36,146 nt of DNA from Thermoproteota archaeon. GTDB taxonomy: Archaea; Korarchaeota; Korarchaeia; Korarchaeales; Korarchaeaceae. Below, in pieces: positions 15,296 to 23,702 of this stretch; positions within the stretch are counted from its first letter, which is position 1; every line of letters begins with the position of its first letter. The notes below the pieces were generated by a model. The model had not been told where the DNA came from. It did not search any database and was given only the letters and a program-made list of their open reading frames with translations. The translations under genes were made by a program, and so were the position numbers. Location: assembly GCA_027491735.1 (NCBI GenBank), contig JAOZGP010000024.1:1-36146 (forward strand). Direction: 5' to 3'.

Positions 15296-15919
15296 ATGGG
15301 CAGGAAAGATAAGGAGATTGTCGATAACCTGATCTTTATCATAGAGGCCTTGGATGGATATAGAGTCGGGAGGAACGTGGATCCAGGGGTGTTGGAAAAG
15401 AAGATGAATTATGTTGAGCCCATCGCTGGAAAAGTTCTCGATAGAAAGAGGCGGAAGGTCCTGCTCTCAGCAGCTGATTACATGATAAACCTGCCAGCGA
15501 AGAGCAAGAGTGCTAGGACATGGTCAGGTGTGTTTCTCATCTCGAGGCTTCTGATAAGGGTAACATTTGTCGTATTTCTCGTGTCGGTCCTCATGTACTT
15601 CATCTCTCCACCGTCTGTAGGAAACACATTGCTCATCACCGGAGTGGTCCTGTTTTACATGGCAGCGGTGATGAGATGGTACTCTCTCAACAAACTACTT
15701 GACTTCTACGAGCGACAGTCCGGAAGAGCGGATGCCAAGAGAATGATCCTCAGAAAGGCTGTGAAAGACTTAATATTATTTCTCAGAGGATACCTGGAGG
15801 ATTTAGGAGTCAGGAAGGAGAAGGTTAAGCTACATCTGTACAACGTGGACTATGAGGGGATAGTAGTCCTCAAAAGGCCTGGATGGCTCAGGGATAACTA
15901 CATAGTGGTGCTCTCCTGA
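15296..15919 (+). CDS. Unrecognised protein with two membrane helices
   Basis: About 207 residues. I do not recognise the family. A charged N-terminal part (1-85) is followed by two hydrophobic helices (about 87-108 and 113-133), the second ending in RWYSLN, and a basic soluble C-terminal part with a short beta-rich end. It is probably a membrane protein with both ends in the cytoplasm. ATG 15296 is preferred for its AAGGTGG site; ATG 15257 adds 13 residues and has none. The gene overlaps the next by one base (TGATG), so the two products are likely made together and may form a complex. Confidence 0.65.
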   Translation: MGRKDKEIVDNLIFIIEALDGYRVGRNVDPGVLEKKMNYVEPIAGKVLDRKRRKVLLSAADYMINLPAKSKSARTWSGVFLISRLLIRVTFVVFLVSVLMYFISPPSVGNTLLITGVVLFYMAAVMRWYSLNKLLDFYERQSGRADAKRMILRKAVKDLILFLRGYLEDLGVRKEKVKLHLYNVDYEGIVVLKRPGWLRDNYIVVLS

Positions 15920-16713
15920 TGCTGGAGATTGTGGTGGAAAAGAACGTTCTAGGGCTAGGGGAACCAATAAGAGGAGTCTGTAGAGCTGATGGTGTAAGAG
16001 CCAAGCTTATTGTTCTTTTAGCAACGAATTTAGAGGATTTAGAGAGATCTGCTCACATATGGAAGGTCGTCAGCTCCTATGTAAGGAGCTTTGATCTCCC
16101 CCACGGAGAGTTCATCTTGAACTATCCCGATGATCTCCCACCTTCAGTGTACTCCCAACACCTCAAGGTGAGGTGGTCGCTCATCTTTGGGATACCGAGA
16201 TTCGGTGGTAAGATCTTCTGGCCACGAAAGGAGCTCAGGCTCAAGGTATTCCCGAGAGAAATCCCTCTAGATGAGGGAGATCCGGAGATAAGGCTTGCTA
16301 GTAGAATCCTGCGACCAGGTGATGTGATAGAGGGCTCCTTCTTCGTACCTGGAGGAATGGCAAGGCTCTCTCTTGTTGGATTGAAGGTGAAGGAGTGGTT
16401 AAGAGATAGAGGAAAAACTTTCAGAAATGAGTATACGGCTGCTGAGGCTGAAATCTATGAGATCAGTGGGGAGAGGGGGAGATTTAGGTTTGTGGTAGAG
16501 AAGGACGCCACTGATGTTAAAGATGTCGCTTACTTCTATCCATACACCTTCAATGGTCGGATAGGAGGTATTGAGGTGGGCATAGAGGCCAGAGTGGAGG
16601 TTGAAAATGAGAAGGGGGTCTTCAGAAAACCGGTCGCTCTCCTGCCAAGACCGCCAAGGCTCGGCAGAGGAGAAGAGAGAGGTAGAAGAGCTGGACCTCT
16701 CCTGCCCGTCTAG
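15919..16713 (+). CDS. Unrecognised beta-rich protein, possibly arrestin/Spo0M-like
   Basis: 264 residues, no membrane helix. Strand-rich sequence with two similar openings, 'EKNVLGLGEPIRGVC' near the N-terminus and 'ASRILRPGDVIEGSFFV' near residue 127, suggests two beta-sandwich repeats as in arrestin-like or Spo0M proteins. The resemblance is in pattern only. The end is a Pro/Arg/Gly-rich tail (PRPPRLGRGEERGRR), probably unstructured. It is translationally coupled to the preceding two-helix membrane protein. Its stop codon TAG shares the palindrome CTAG with the stop of the convergent ABC ATPase gene, a one-step convergent overlap. Function unknown. Confidence 0.6.
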   Translation: MLEIVVEKNVLGLGEPIRGVCRADGVRAKLIVLLATNLEDLERSAHIWKVVSSYVRSFDLPHGEFILNYPDDLPPSVYSQHLKVRWSLIFGIPRFGGKIFWPRKELRLKVFPREIPLDEGDPEIRLASRILRPGDVIEGSFFVPGGMARLSLVGLKVKEWLRDRGKTFRNEYTAAEAEIYEISGERGRFRFVVEKDATDVKDVAYFYPYTFNGRIGGIEVGIEARVEVENEKGVFRKPVALLPRPPRLGRGEERGRRAGPLLPV

Positions 16714-17699
16714 GAGCTGTAGAAGTGACACGCAACCAGATGACCGGAGCTGACCTCCACAAGCTCAGGTTCCTTCTTAATGCATATGTCCTCGGCGTAG
16801 GGACACCTGGTATGAAATCGACAACCTGATGGCACGTTTATTGGGCTTGGTATCTCTCCTTTCAGTTTCAACCTCTCTCTCCGTCCCCCTAAAGTGGGTA
16901 CAGGTATGGCGCTCATGAGCGCCCTGGTATACGGGTGAAGAGGCTTTGAGAACATGATCTCAGTGGGGCCCTTCTCCACTATCTTTCCGAGATACATTAT
17001 TGCTATCCTATTGGATATATACTTCGCCACAGCCAGATCGTGGGTTATGAAGAGATAGGCCAGATTCAGCTCCTCCCTGAACTTCAACATGAGCTCCAAT
17101 ATTGACGCTCTAAGAGATACATCTATCATTGAGACCGGTTCATCTGCCACAACAAACTCCGGTTTTGTTATCATGGCCCTGGCTATGGCCACCCTCTGCC
17201 TCTGACCTCCGCTGAGGTTCCTGGGGTACAGGTCGTAGAACCTGTCTGAGGGACTTAGCCCTACCTCCTCGAGAACGTCGAGGACCATCTCCTTTGCTTC
17301 CCTACCGCTAGCTATCCCATGAACCTCAAGAGGATCTTTCACAATGTCTCCGATCTTCATTCTTGGGTTAAGGGATGCGTAAGGGTCCTGATATATGACT
17401 TGCATGTGTCTCCTGATGCTTCTGAGTTCCTCTCCTTCCAAGTGGGTTATGTCTCTTCCTTTGAACAGGATCTTCCCACTGGTCGGTTTGTAGAGTCTCA
17501 GCACCAGCTTGCCCGTAGTGGTCTTGCCACTACCGGACTCGCCCACCAGTGAGAGGATCTCTCCTTTTTTCATATGAAAGGAGATCCCATCTACAGCCCT
17601 AATGAACTCAGTTTCTCCGGATATCAGCCTCTCCAGGAAGGACTTTGTCACTGGAAAGTGCTTCCTTAAATTTTTAACCTGTAATATAGTGTTGGTCAT
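16710..17699 (-). CDS. Peptide-type ABC importer ATPase, second subunit (DppF/OppF)
   Basis: 329 residues. Walker A GESGSGKTT (53-61), signature LSGGQRQRVAIARA, Walker B FVVADEP and the H-loop THD are all present. The C-terminal oligopeptide/dipeptide extension, beginning at HPYTRAL and including the CRFHTRCPYAEDIC cysteines, is complete; in this subfamily those cysteines can bind an iron-sulfur cluster. It powers uptake through the DppB/DppC channel with its partner ATPase. Start ATG overlaps the stop of the partner gene (ATGA). It is the last gene of the operon. Peptides are the likely cargo, but archaeal members of this family often carry sugars instead. Confidence 0.92.
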   Translation of the reverse strand: MTNTILQVKNLRKHFPVTKSFLERLISGETEFIRAVDGISFHMKKGEILSLVGESGSGKTTTGKLVLRLYKPTSGKILFKGRDITHLEGEELRSIRRHMQVIYQDPYASLNPRMKIGDIVKDPLEVHGIASGREAKEMVLDVLEEVGLSPSDRFYDLYPRNLSGGQRQRVAIARAMITKPEFVVADEPVSMIDVSLRASILELMLKFREELNLAYLFITHDLAVAKYISNRIAIMYLGKIVEKGPTEIMFSKPLHPYTRALMSAIPVPTLGGRRERLKLKGEIPSPINVPSGCRFHTRCPYAEDICIKKEPELVEVSSGHLVACHFYSS

Positions 17700-18658
17700 C
17701 TTCTATCACTTCCGAAAAGCCAACACTTAACATATCTGCCGTCAATGACGTGAACGGGGGGTTCTTTCTCCCTACACAAATCTTCGGCATACGGACATCT
17801 TGGATGAAACCTACATCCTTTGGGTGGATTGGAGAGGTCAGGAGGATGTCCTGGGATCGATATGAGCTTCTGATCGTTAAGCTCAATGTTAGGTATGGCC
17901 TTGAGGAGGGCCTTTGTGTAGGGGTGAAGGGGATCTTTTGCTATGTCCACGCTTCTAGAGAACTCCATTATCCACCCTCCGTACATCACGGCCATCTTCT
18001 CGGTGGCCTCCAGTTCTAAGGCCAGATCATGGCTTATCATTACTATGGCTACCCTGAATTGATTCCGGAGGTTCTTGAATAAGTCTATTATCTGATCTTG
18101 GACAATTACGTCCAGAGCTGTCGTGGGTTCGTCTGCTATGACCAGTTTGGGGTTAAGGGCCAAGGCTAGGGCTATCATGACTCTCTGTCTCATCCCCCCG
18201 CTCATCTGATGAGGGTAGTCGTAAAATCTGTCGGGAGATATTCCCACATCCTGAAGAAGCTTTATTGCTCTTTCTTTGGCTTCTTTTTTGCTTATTTTCT
18301 CGTGTGTGAGTATTGTCTCGATTAAATGATCCCCTATCCTCATTAGTGGATCTAGGGATGTCATCGGATCCTGAAACACCATGGAGATCTCCCTTCCTCT
18401 TACAAACCTCATCTCCTTCTCGCTCAGGGGGACCAGATCCCTTCCATTGAGTAGAATTCTTCCGCCGACTATCTTGCCTGAAGGTGAAACAAGCTTCATT
18501 ATCGCTAAACCCAGGGTGCTCTTTCCACTACCGGACTCCCCGACAAGTCCGACCATCTCACCTTCCTCGACTTGAAAGTTCACTCGGTCAACGGCAAGAA
18601 CAGGAGGGGAGAATCTCTGCATGTAGCGGACGGATAAGTTCTCCACCTTCAGCAACAC
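17696..18658 (-). CDS. Peptide-type ABC importer ATPase, first subunit (DppD/OppD)
   Basis: About 320 residues from a GTG start. Walker A GESGSGKST (40-48), signature MSGGMRQRVMIALA, Walker B LVIADEPTTALD and the SHD switch are intact. The C-terminal HPYTKAL extension has the CRFHPRCPYAEDLC motif. It pairs with the following ATPase. The usual first strand LLKVENLSV begins directly after GTG 18658, and GGGGGGAG lies just before it, so this start is preferred over TTG 18712, which would overlap dppC by 53 bases. The GTG is two bases after the dppC stop, so the two are coupled. Confidence 0.92.
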   Translation of the reverse strand: MLLKVENLSVRYMQRFSPPVLAVDRVNFQVEEGEMVGLVGESGSGKSTLGLAIMKLVSPSGKIVGGRILLNGRDLVPLSEKEMRFVRGREISMVFQDPMTSLDPLMRIGDHLIETILTHEKISKKEAKERAIKLLQDVGISPDRFYDYPHQMSGGMRQRVMIALALALNPKLVIADEPTTALDVIVQDQIIDLFKNLRNQFRVAIVMISHDLALELEATEKMAVMYGGWIMEFSRSVDIAKDPLHPYTKALLKAIPNIELNDQKLISIPGHPPDLSNPPKGCRFHPRCPYAEDLCREKEPPVHVIDGRYVKCWLFGSDRR

Positions 18659-18659
18659 A

Positions 18660-19520
18660 TCACTCCCCCCGCTTGGAGACAATGGTGTTGAGCCCTTCTC
18701 CGAGGAAACCAAAGCCCAAGGCCAGCAAGATTATCATTATTCCTGGGAAGGTCACAGGCCACCAAATACCTGATAGAAAGTACCTCTGTCCATTTTTGAG
18801 GTCAAAACCCCAGTCAGGGGTTGGAGCTGTGACGCTTAGGCCTAGAAAGCTGAGACCTGCTTCCGTGAGTATTGCATCAGCCACGTTCAGGGAGAAGATC
18901 ACGGCTATCAGGTATATCACATTGGGAAAAATGTATTTTGTTATTATCCTCCTGCTCTTAGCTCCTATCGCCCTAGCCGCCTCAATGAATAGCCTTTCTC
19001 TGAGCGATAATACCTCACCCCTTATCATTCTGAAGTAGGTCGGTATGTAGACGACCGCCAGTGAGAGGGCTGTGTTGTATATTCCAGGACCGAGCATCGC
19101 TGCTATCACAATGGCAAGTATGAGGCCCGGAAAGGCGTATATGCTATCCATTATGAGAGAGAGAATTCTGTCGAGAATTCCTCCCATGTAGCCTGAGATC
19201 AGACCCAATGGTATCCCGATCACCATGGAGAGGCCTGTCGACATAACTACTACCGTCAGTATGGTCCGAGATCCGTAGACTATCCTGCTGAACACATCCC
19301 TCCCTATGGAGTCAGTCCCCATTATGTACTTGGTGCACGGCGGATGTATGGCCGGGCCAACGGACTGCACCGGATCGTAAGGAGCTATGTAGTTAGCGAA
19401 TATCGCCATGATCAAAACGGCCATCACTGTTATCGATCCAAATATCACCAGATAACCATCTAATCCTGCCCCTGAGAGAGCCCTCTCGATTCCGGAGAAC
19501 ACGGAGGAGAAGCTCCTCAT
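18660..19520 (-). CDS. Peptide-type ABC importer permease (DppC/OppC)
   Basis: 286 residues. The N-terminal helix (about 24-44) with the DppC-type MGTDSIGRDVFSRIVYGSR segment is followed by five more helices, and the coupling loop EAARAIGAKSRRIITKYIFPN, which contacts the ATPases, is well kept. It forms the channel with DppB. ATG 19520 is chosen because GGTGATC ends four bases upstream; the GTG at 19529 is part of that site. It follows dppB by 12 bases. Confidence 0.92.
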   Translation of the reverse strand: MRSFSSVFSGIERALSGAGLDGYLVIFGSITVMAVLIMAIFANYIAPYDPVQSVGPAIHPPCTKYIMGTDSIGRDVFSRIVYGSRTILTVVVMSTGLSMVIGIPLGLISGYMGGILDRILSLIMDSIYAFPGLILAIVIAAMLGPGIYNTALSLAVVYIPTYFRMIRGEVLSLRERLFIEAARAIGAKSRRIITKYIFPNVIYLIAVIFSLNVADAILTEAGLSFLGLSVTAPTPDWGFDLKNGQRYFLSGIWWPVTFPGIMIILLALGFGFLGEGLNTIVSKRGE

Positions 19521-19532
19521 CAAGATCACCTT

Positions 19533-20546
19533 TTAGTATCTCACTCTTGGATCGATGTATGCGTAGATCAAGTCCACAATCAGGCTTATCAAAGCAACAA
19601 AGATAGCGTAGAAAACTACAGTCCCCTGAACAGTCGTGAAGTCTCTATACTCTATTCTTTCCATGAGAAATGTTCCTATTCCCGGCCAGGAGAATGTTGT
19701 CTCAGTAAGAACGGCCCCGGCCAGAAGAAGAGCGAACTGTAGACCCATCATCGTGAGTATGGGTATTAGAGCATTTTTAAGACCGTGTTTGAAGAGGATC
19801 GATCTCTCTGGCAGACCCCTTGACTTACAAGCCCTTATGAAGTCCTGTCCGAGGACCTCTATGAGGCTCGACCTCACAAGTCTCGTGTATATGCCGCTCA
19901 GCACGATCCCTAAGGTCAGCGAAGGGAGCATTAGGTGTCGTATAGAACTGGACAAAGCTGGAAGATTCCAGGTCAGCATGCTGTCCAGAACGTATATTCC
20001 TGTTATATGTTTCGGAGTAAGGAGAGGGTTTATTCTTCCTCCAACAGGTAGAGCATGAAGCCAGACTCCAAAGATCAGTTGAAGCACCATACCAAACCAA
20101 GGTATGAAAAGAGAGTAAACAACTATGCTGTAGACCCTCATCGCAAAGTCCATCTTTCCGCCCTCTTTCACTCCTGCCACAACACCTGTAGCCAGTCCTA
20201 AGAGGACACTGAATATGAAGCCCCACACGGTCAGTTCCAAGGTGGCGGGAAAATGGTCCATGATTTCGTTAATCACTGGTCTTCTTCCCCATATCATCGA
20301 TCTCCCCAGATCTCCATGTAGAAGCCGATTCAGATAGTCCACATATTGCTCCCATAGAGGCTTATCTAGTCTGAGCTCATGCTCTAGCTGTTTTATGTAT
20401 CTCTGGGATGCTTTCATTCCCACCATAGCTATGACAGGATTTCCAGGAAGGACCCTCATGACGAAGAAAACAAGGGTAAGTAGGATGAATATCATGGGGA
20501 TCGTCAGGAGTACCCTCGTGATCACGTACGTCTTGAGAGAGGTCAT
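19533..20546 (-). CDS. Peptide-type ABC importer permease (DppB/OppB)
   Basis: 337 residues with six predicted helices. Family features are the N-terminal PMIFILLTLVFFVMRVLPGNP segment, a long first periplasmic loop with LRLDKPLWEQYVDYLNRLLHGDLG, and the coupling motif ACKSRGLPERSILFKHGLKNALIP. ATG 20546 is preceded by GGTGACC. It is the second gene of the operon, 60 bases after the binding-protein gene, a usual place for a small expression step-down from the abundant binding protein. Confidence 0.92.
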   Translation of the reverse strand: MTSLKTYVITRVLLTIPMIFILLTLVFFVMRVLPGNPVIAMVGMKASQRYIKQLEHELRLDKPLWEQYVDYLNRLLHGDLGRSMIWGRRPVINEIMDHFPATLELTVWGFIFSVLLGLATGVVAGVKEGGKMDFAMRVYSIVVYSLFIPWFGMVLQLIFGVWLHALPVGGRINPLLTPKHITGIYVLDSMLTWNLPALSSSIRHLMLPSLTLGIVLSGIYTRLVRSSLIEVLGQDFIRACKSRGLPERSILFKHGLKNALIPILTMMGLQFALLLAGAVLTETTFSWPGIGTFLMERIEYRDFTTVQGTVVFYAIFVALISLIVDLIYAYIDPRVRY

Positions 20547-20606
20547 TCAAGGTCACCCTCATTTTAGAGAAATAAAAAAGGAGAGAGGGTGTTAGGGACG
20601 GAGAAC

Positions 20607-22253
20607 TTAGCCGCTCACCTGTTTGTATATCAGATAGTACCTCAACAGCATCATGGGATCCAGGACTATACCACCAACGCTCCTCTTAGATACAGCGTAT
20701 AATTTGCCCTGGAAGATAGGAACTATCCAAGCCTGGTCAGCTAAGATATCCTGGACCTTCTCATAAAGCTGAGCTCTCTTAGTCTGAGAGGTCTCTATCT
20801 GAGCCTTGTCTAGGAGCTCATCCACCGTGTTATTGCTGAATGGATTACCGAGCCATCTGTTAGCTCCAGTGTGAAGGAAGGGGTATAGATAGTCATCGGG
20901 GTCAAGATAGTCTGGGTACCAGCCGTATAGGGTTACAGGTAGCTGTCCCTTCCTGGTGAGCTCAAGATAGGTGCTCCACTCAGCACTCTTTACAGTCACC
21001 TCAACTAATCCAGTTTTCTCCCAGGCCTCCTTTATCAGAGATGCAACATCAGCTTCAGTACTTCCGTAATGAGAGGGGGTGTACCAGAGGGTTATCCTTA
21101 GCTTATGGTTCTCGCTGTATCCAGCCTTCTTGAGAAGCTTCTTGGCGAGCTCCAAGTCAGGACTGGCTCCGTACTTGTCCTTGAAGGAGTCCTTGTGACT
21201 CCACATGCCTTTTGGAACCAAGCTATAGAGGGGCTCTACGGTCCCAAGGAACACCTTCTGAACTATGGACTGTCTGTCAAGAGCAGCTGCAAGAGCCTGC
21301 CTGACCAACCTGTTGTCCAGTGGAGGCATCTTCGTATTAAAGACTATGTACCTTATATAGGAGCCTGCTCCCTCCCATACCTTGTAGTTGGAGTTCTTCT
21401 TCAGGCTTATTATATCAGATGGATTGAGCGTTCTCCAAGCTACATCTATCTCACCGCTCTGAAGAGCCAACCTCAAAGCGGTTGCATCTTTGTAAAACTT
21501 TATAACCACTGTCTTGGTCTTGGGAGATGCTCCGTAGTAGTAGGGGTTGGTCTCGAGAATGAGCTCTTGGTCCCTGACGAACTTCACGATTTTATAAGGA
21601 CCAACCCCACCAGCTGTGTTATCGGAGGAGATCTTGTCGGGGGGATATTTGCTAGAAGGTATTGGGGCATAGGTTGGAACGGCCAGCACAGCAGGATAGA
21701 AGGAGACGGGCTTCTTCAAGTCTATCTCCAATGTGTACGTGTCCAGAACCTTTACATCCTCCATGAAGTCAAGAACGAACCAGGAGGGATCTCCTTGGAT
21801 CCTGGCCACCCTCTCAATGGACCATTTGAGATCCTTCGCCGTGCATGGCGTGCCGTCAGCGAATTTAAGATCCTTTCTGAGGTGAAGTATGTATACCTTG
21901 CCTTCGTTACTTACTTCGTAGTTGGTTATTAGCTTCTTTTCTAGCTTGGTGGTTCCAGGAATGTAGCCGAGGGGAGCCTCCATCGTGTTATAGAACACCT
22001 CCCATGTGAAGAAGTCGTAAGCATTGGCTGGATCAAGGTCGGAGACCTTATCTGTAGTTCCTATGACTATAACGTCGGCGTATTTCTTCTGAGCTTGTTG
22101 CGTAGCGTTCGAAGGTGTCGTGGTTGGTTTGGTAGTTGTCGGAGTTGTTTGTTTGGAGGGTTGTTTATAGGAGAGTACTACAGCGGCTATGATCACTATT
22201 ATGATCGCCACTATAACTATCAGAACACCTTTCGATATGCCCGATCTTTTCAT
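20607..22253 (-). CDS. Extracellular solute-binding protein, family 5 (DppA/OppA type)
   Basis: About 548 residues. The N-terminus KRSGISKGVLIVIVAIII is an uncleaved or class III-like membrane anchor (about 7-30), followed by a Thr/Pro/Gln linker (about 32-60) that holds the protein away from the membrane, as is common in archaea without lipobox lipoproteins. The body has the family 5 pattern, including LDPANAYD, FADGTPCTAKDLKWSIERV, GGVGPYKIVKF and LDNRLVRQALAAALDR. It captures the substrate outside the cell for DppBCDF. ATG 22253 has GGAGGGATG in place; ATG 22259 would be too close to it. First gene of the operon. Confidence 0.93.
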   Translation of the reverse strand: MKRSGISKGVLIVIVAIIIVIIAAVVLSYKQPSKQTTPTTTKPTTTPSNATQQAQKKYADVIVIGTTDKVSDLDPANAYDFFTWEVFYNTMEAPLGYIPGTTKLEKKLITNYEVSNEGKVYILHLRKDLKFADGTPCTAKDLKWSIERVARIQGDPSWFVLDFMEDVKVLDTYTLEIDLKKPVSFYPAVLAVPTYAPIPSSKYPPDKISSDNTAGGVGPYKIVKFVRDQELILETNPYYYGASPKTKTVVIKFYKDATALRLALQSGEIDVAWRTLNPSDIISLKKNSNYKVWEGAGSYIRYIVFNTKMPPLDNRLVRQALAAALDRQSIVQKVFLGTVEPLYSLVPKGMWSHKDSFKDKYGASPDLELAKKLLKKAGYSENHKLRITLWYTPSHYGSTEADVASLIKEAWEKTGLVEVTVKSAEWSTYLELTRKGQLPVTLYGWYPDYLDPDDYLYPFLHTGANRWLGNPFSNNTVDELLDKAQIETSQTKRAQLYEKVQDILADQAWIVPIFQGKLYAVSKRSVGGIVLDPMMLLRYYLIYKQVSG

Positions 22254-22300
22254 CCACATCCCTCCGAGAGGATTTATTTGATTACGTGTAGGGAGGAGAA

Positions 22301-22310
22301 ATATTTAACC
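22301..22310 (-). promoter_or_regulatory. TATA box of the peptide-type transporter operon
   Basis: Minus-strand GGTTAAATAT predicts transcription from near 22279 and a leader of about 26 bases with the Shine-Dalgarno site. A second T7/TATA sequence (22334-22343) lies further upstream and may instead end the preceding operon. A second, inverted TTAAATATT lies near 22368. Confidence 0.45.
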
Positions 22311-22478
22311 TTGTTATCGTTGACACGGATATGTATAAAAAAATAAAGTTTCCACTAGGATGATAAGTTAAATATTCACACATTAGAAGGAGTAAAGCAC
22401 AATTTGAGAGGCCCGTTTGAAGAGAGTTTAGAGTTCCTTGACGTCATCGTCCAGAAAGAAACAGCACTCTAATGAAAA

Positions 22479-23687
22479 TTACTCATATCTGAGGGCCTCC
22501 GCTGGTTCCAGTTGAGCAGCCCGCATCGCTGGAGGGACAGCACCAAGAGTGGTTATCAGTAGGGTCGTGAGAAATATGGCCAGGGCAATCCAGGGTGGAA
22601 GAGTCGGCGCTATTATGGGCCTTATCTCACCATGAGGCGTGGACATCCCGAGCATTGGAGAGAGAATGTATGAGAGGGTCAATGCTCCAAGATATCCGGT
22701 GATCATCCCCAAGACTGTTCCTATTATTCCTATTATAAGTGACTCCATTAAGAACATCAAGGAGATGTCCTTTCTGGAAGCACCTATTGTTCTCATCACC
22801 CCGATTATCTTAACTCTCTCCGTCACTGCTGTGTACATAGCGTTCATCATCCCTATAGAAGCCACTACTATCGTCATGGCTGCTATACCACCCAGTATTA
22901 GCAAGGATATATCAATTATCTTGCTTATTCCCCTCTGTACGTCCTTCATAGCCACCGGAACAACCCTGTTCACCCCAAAATCGCTCCTTATCTCGTTGAG
23001 GACACCATCAACGTCCTTGACGCTGCTCGCTATCACTGCTATTATGGGGTAGTTGGATGTGTGAAGCACCTCTTTGCTGAGCTTTAATGCGAAGCCTATC
23101 GGGACTATCACCGAGTGATCAACGTCGGTGAATATGGCTGTGCCGTAGGGTTTTGCCACGGAAGATATCCTCAGGCTATCCTCTATTCCGGCCTGCTCCA
23201 CTCTGGCGGAGACTCCAACAAGGTCGGATGGCTCGTCGGAGAACTTCTTGGCTACATCGTAACCCATCACACAGCTACGCTCTGAGTAGCCCACAGGCAT
23301 TACTCCTTCCTCTAGGGAGATATCTGGGAGCACGTCGTGCACATAGTTCATGTCAATGCCCAGAAGTGTCACAGTCTCCTCGACGCCATAGAGCTTAAGA
23401 TTCACTGGCATGAAGATAATAGGAAAAGCTCTCTCTACTCCTGGTATACCTTCCAGCTTGTATAGATCCTGAGGCGTTAGGAGCTCAGACCTGGACATCA
23501 CAAATATCGTTCTCATGCTGGCCCCCTTGAAGAAATGACTCAGATAAACTCCATATCCTTCAGCATAGGACACGACTGCTGTCAAGGTAAGCACTCCCAC
23601 CATTATCCCTATAAGGGTGAGCAACGTCCTACGACGCCTGCTCATCATAGCTTTCGCTGAGAACCTAGCTATGTCGAGGAACCTCAA
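22479..23687 (-). CDS. MacB/FtsX-type ABC permease
   Basis: 402 residues in the classic MacB-PCD/FtsX layout: helix 1 (about 18-40, TLIGIMVGVLTLTAVV), an extracellular domain of about 210 residues, then three C-terminal helices (about 260-290, 310-335 and 365-390) ending in PAMRAAQLEPAEALRYE. Such permeases do not import solutes; they transmit ATPase movement to envelope proteins or expel substrates. The start is TTG with GAGGGGG upstream. It follows the secreted beta-sandwich gene by 15 bases and belongs with the LolD-like ATPase at the head of the operon. The 220 bases after it hold T-rich sequence and the next promoter, no gene. Confidence 0.88.
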   Translation of the reverse strand: MRFLDIARFSAKAMMSRRRRTLLTLIGIMVGVLTLTAVVSYAEGYGVYLSHFFKGASMRTIFVMSRSELLTPQDLYKLEGIPGVERAFPIIFMPVNLKLYGVEETVTLLGIDMNYVHDVLPDISLEEGVMPVGYSERSCVMGYDVAKKFSDEPSDLVGVSARVEQAGIEDSLRISSVAKPYGTAIFTDVDHSVIVPIGFALKLSKEVLHTSNYPIIAVIASSVKDVDGVLNEIRSDFGVNRVVPVAMKDVQRGISKIIDISLLILGGIAAMTIVVASIGMMNAMYTAVTERVKIIGVMRTIGASRKDISLMFLMESLIIGIIGTVLGMITGYLGALTLSYILSPMLGMSTPHGEIRPIIAPTLPPWIALAIFLTTLLITTLGAVPPAMRAAQLEPAEALRYE

Positions 23688-23702
23688 ATTGTAGCCCCCT
23701 CT

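Noticed and set aside
21105..21932. 275-residue + strand frame
   Set aside because: It is antisense to the clear family 5 binding protein and has no recognisable domain.
22334..22343. Second promoter of the transporter operon
   Set aside because: The T7 run fits a terminator of the upstream MacB-like operon as well; the TATA at 22301-22310 has the better distance.
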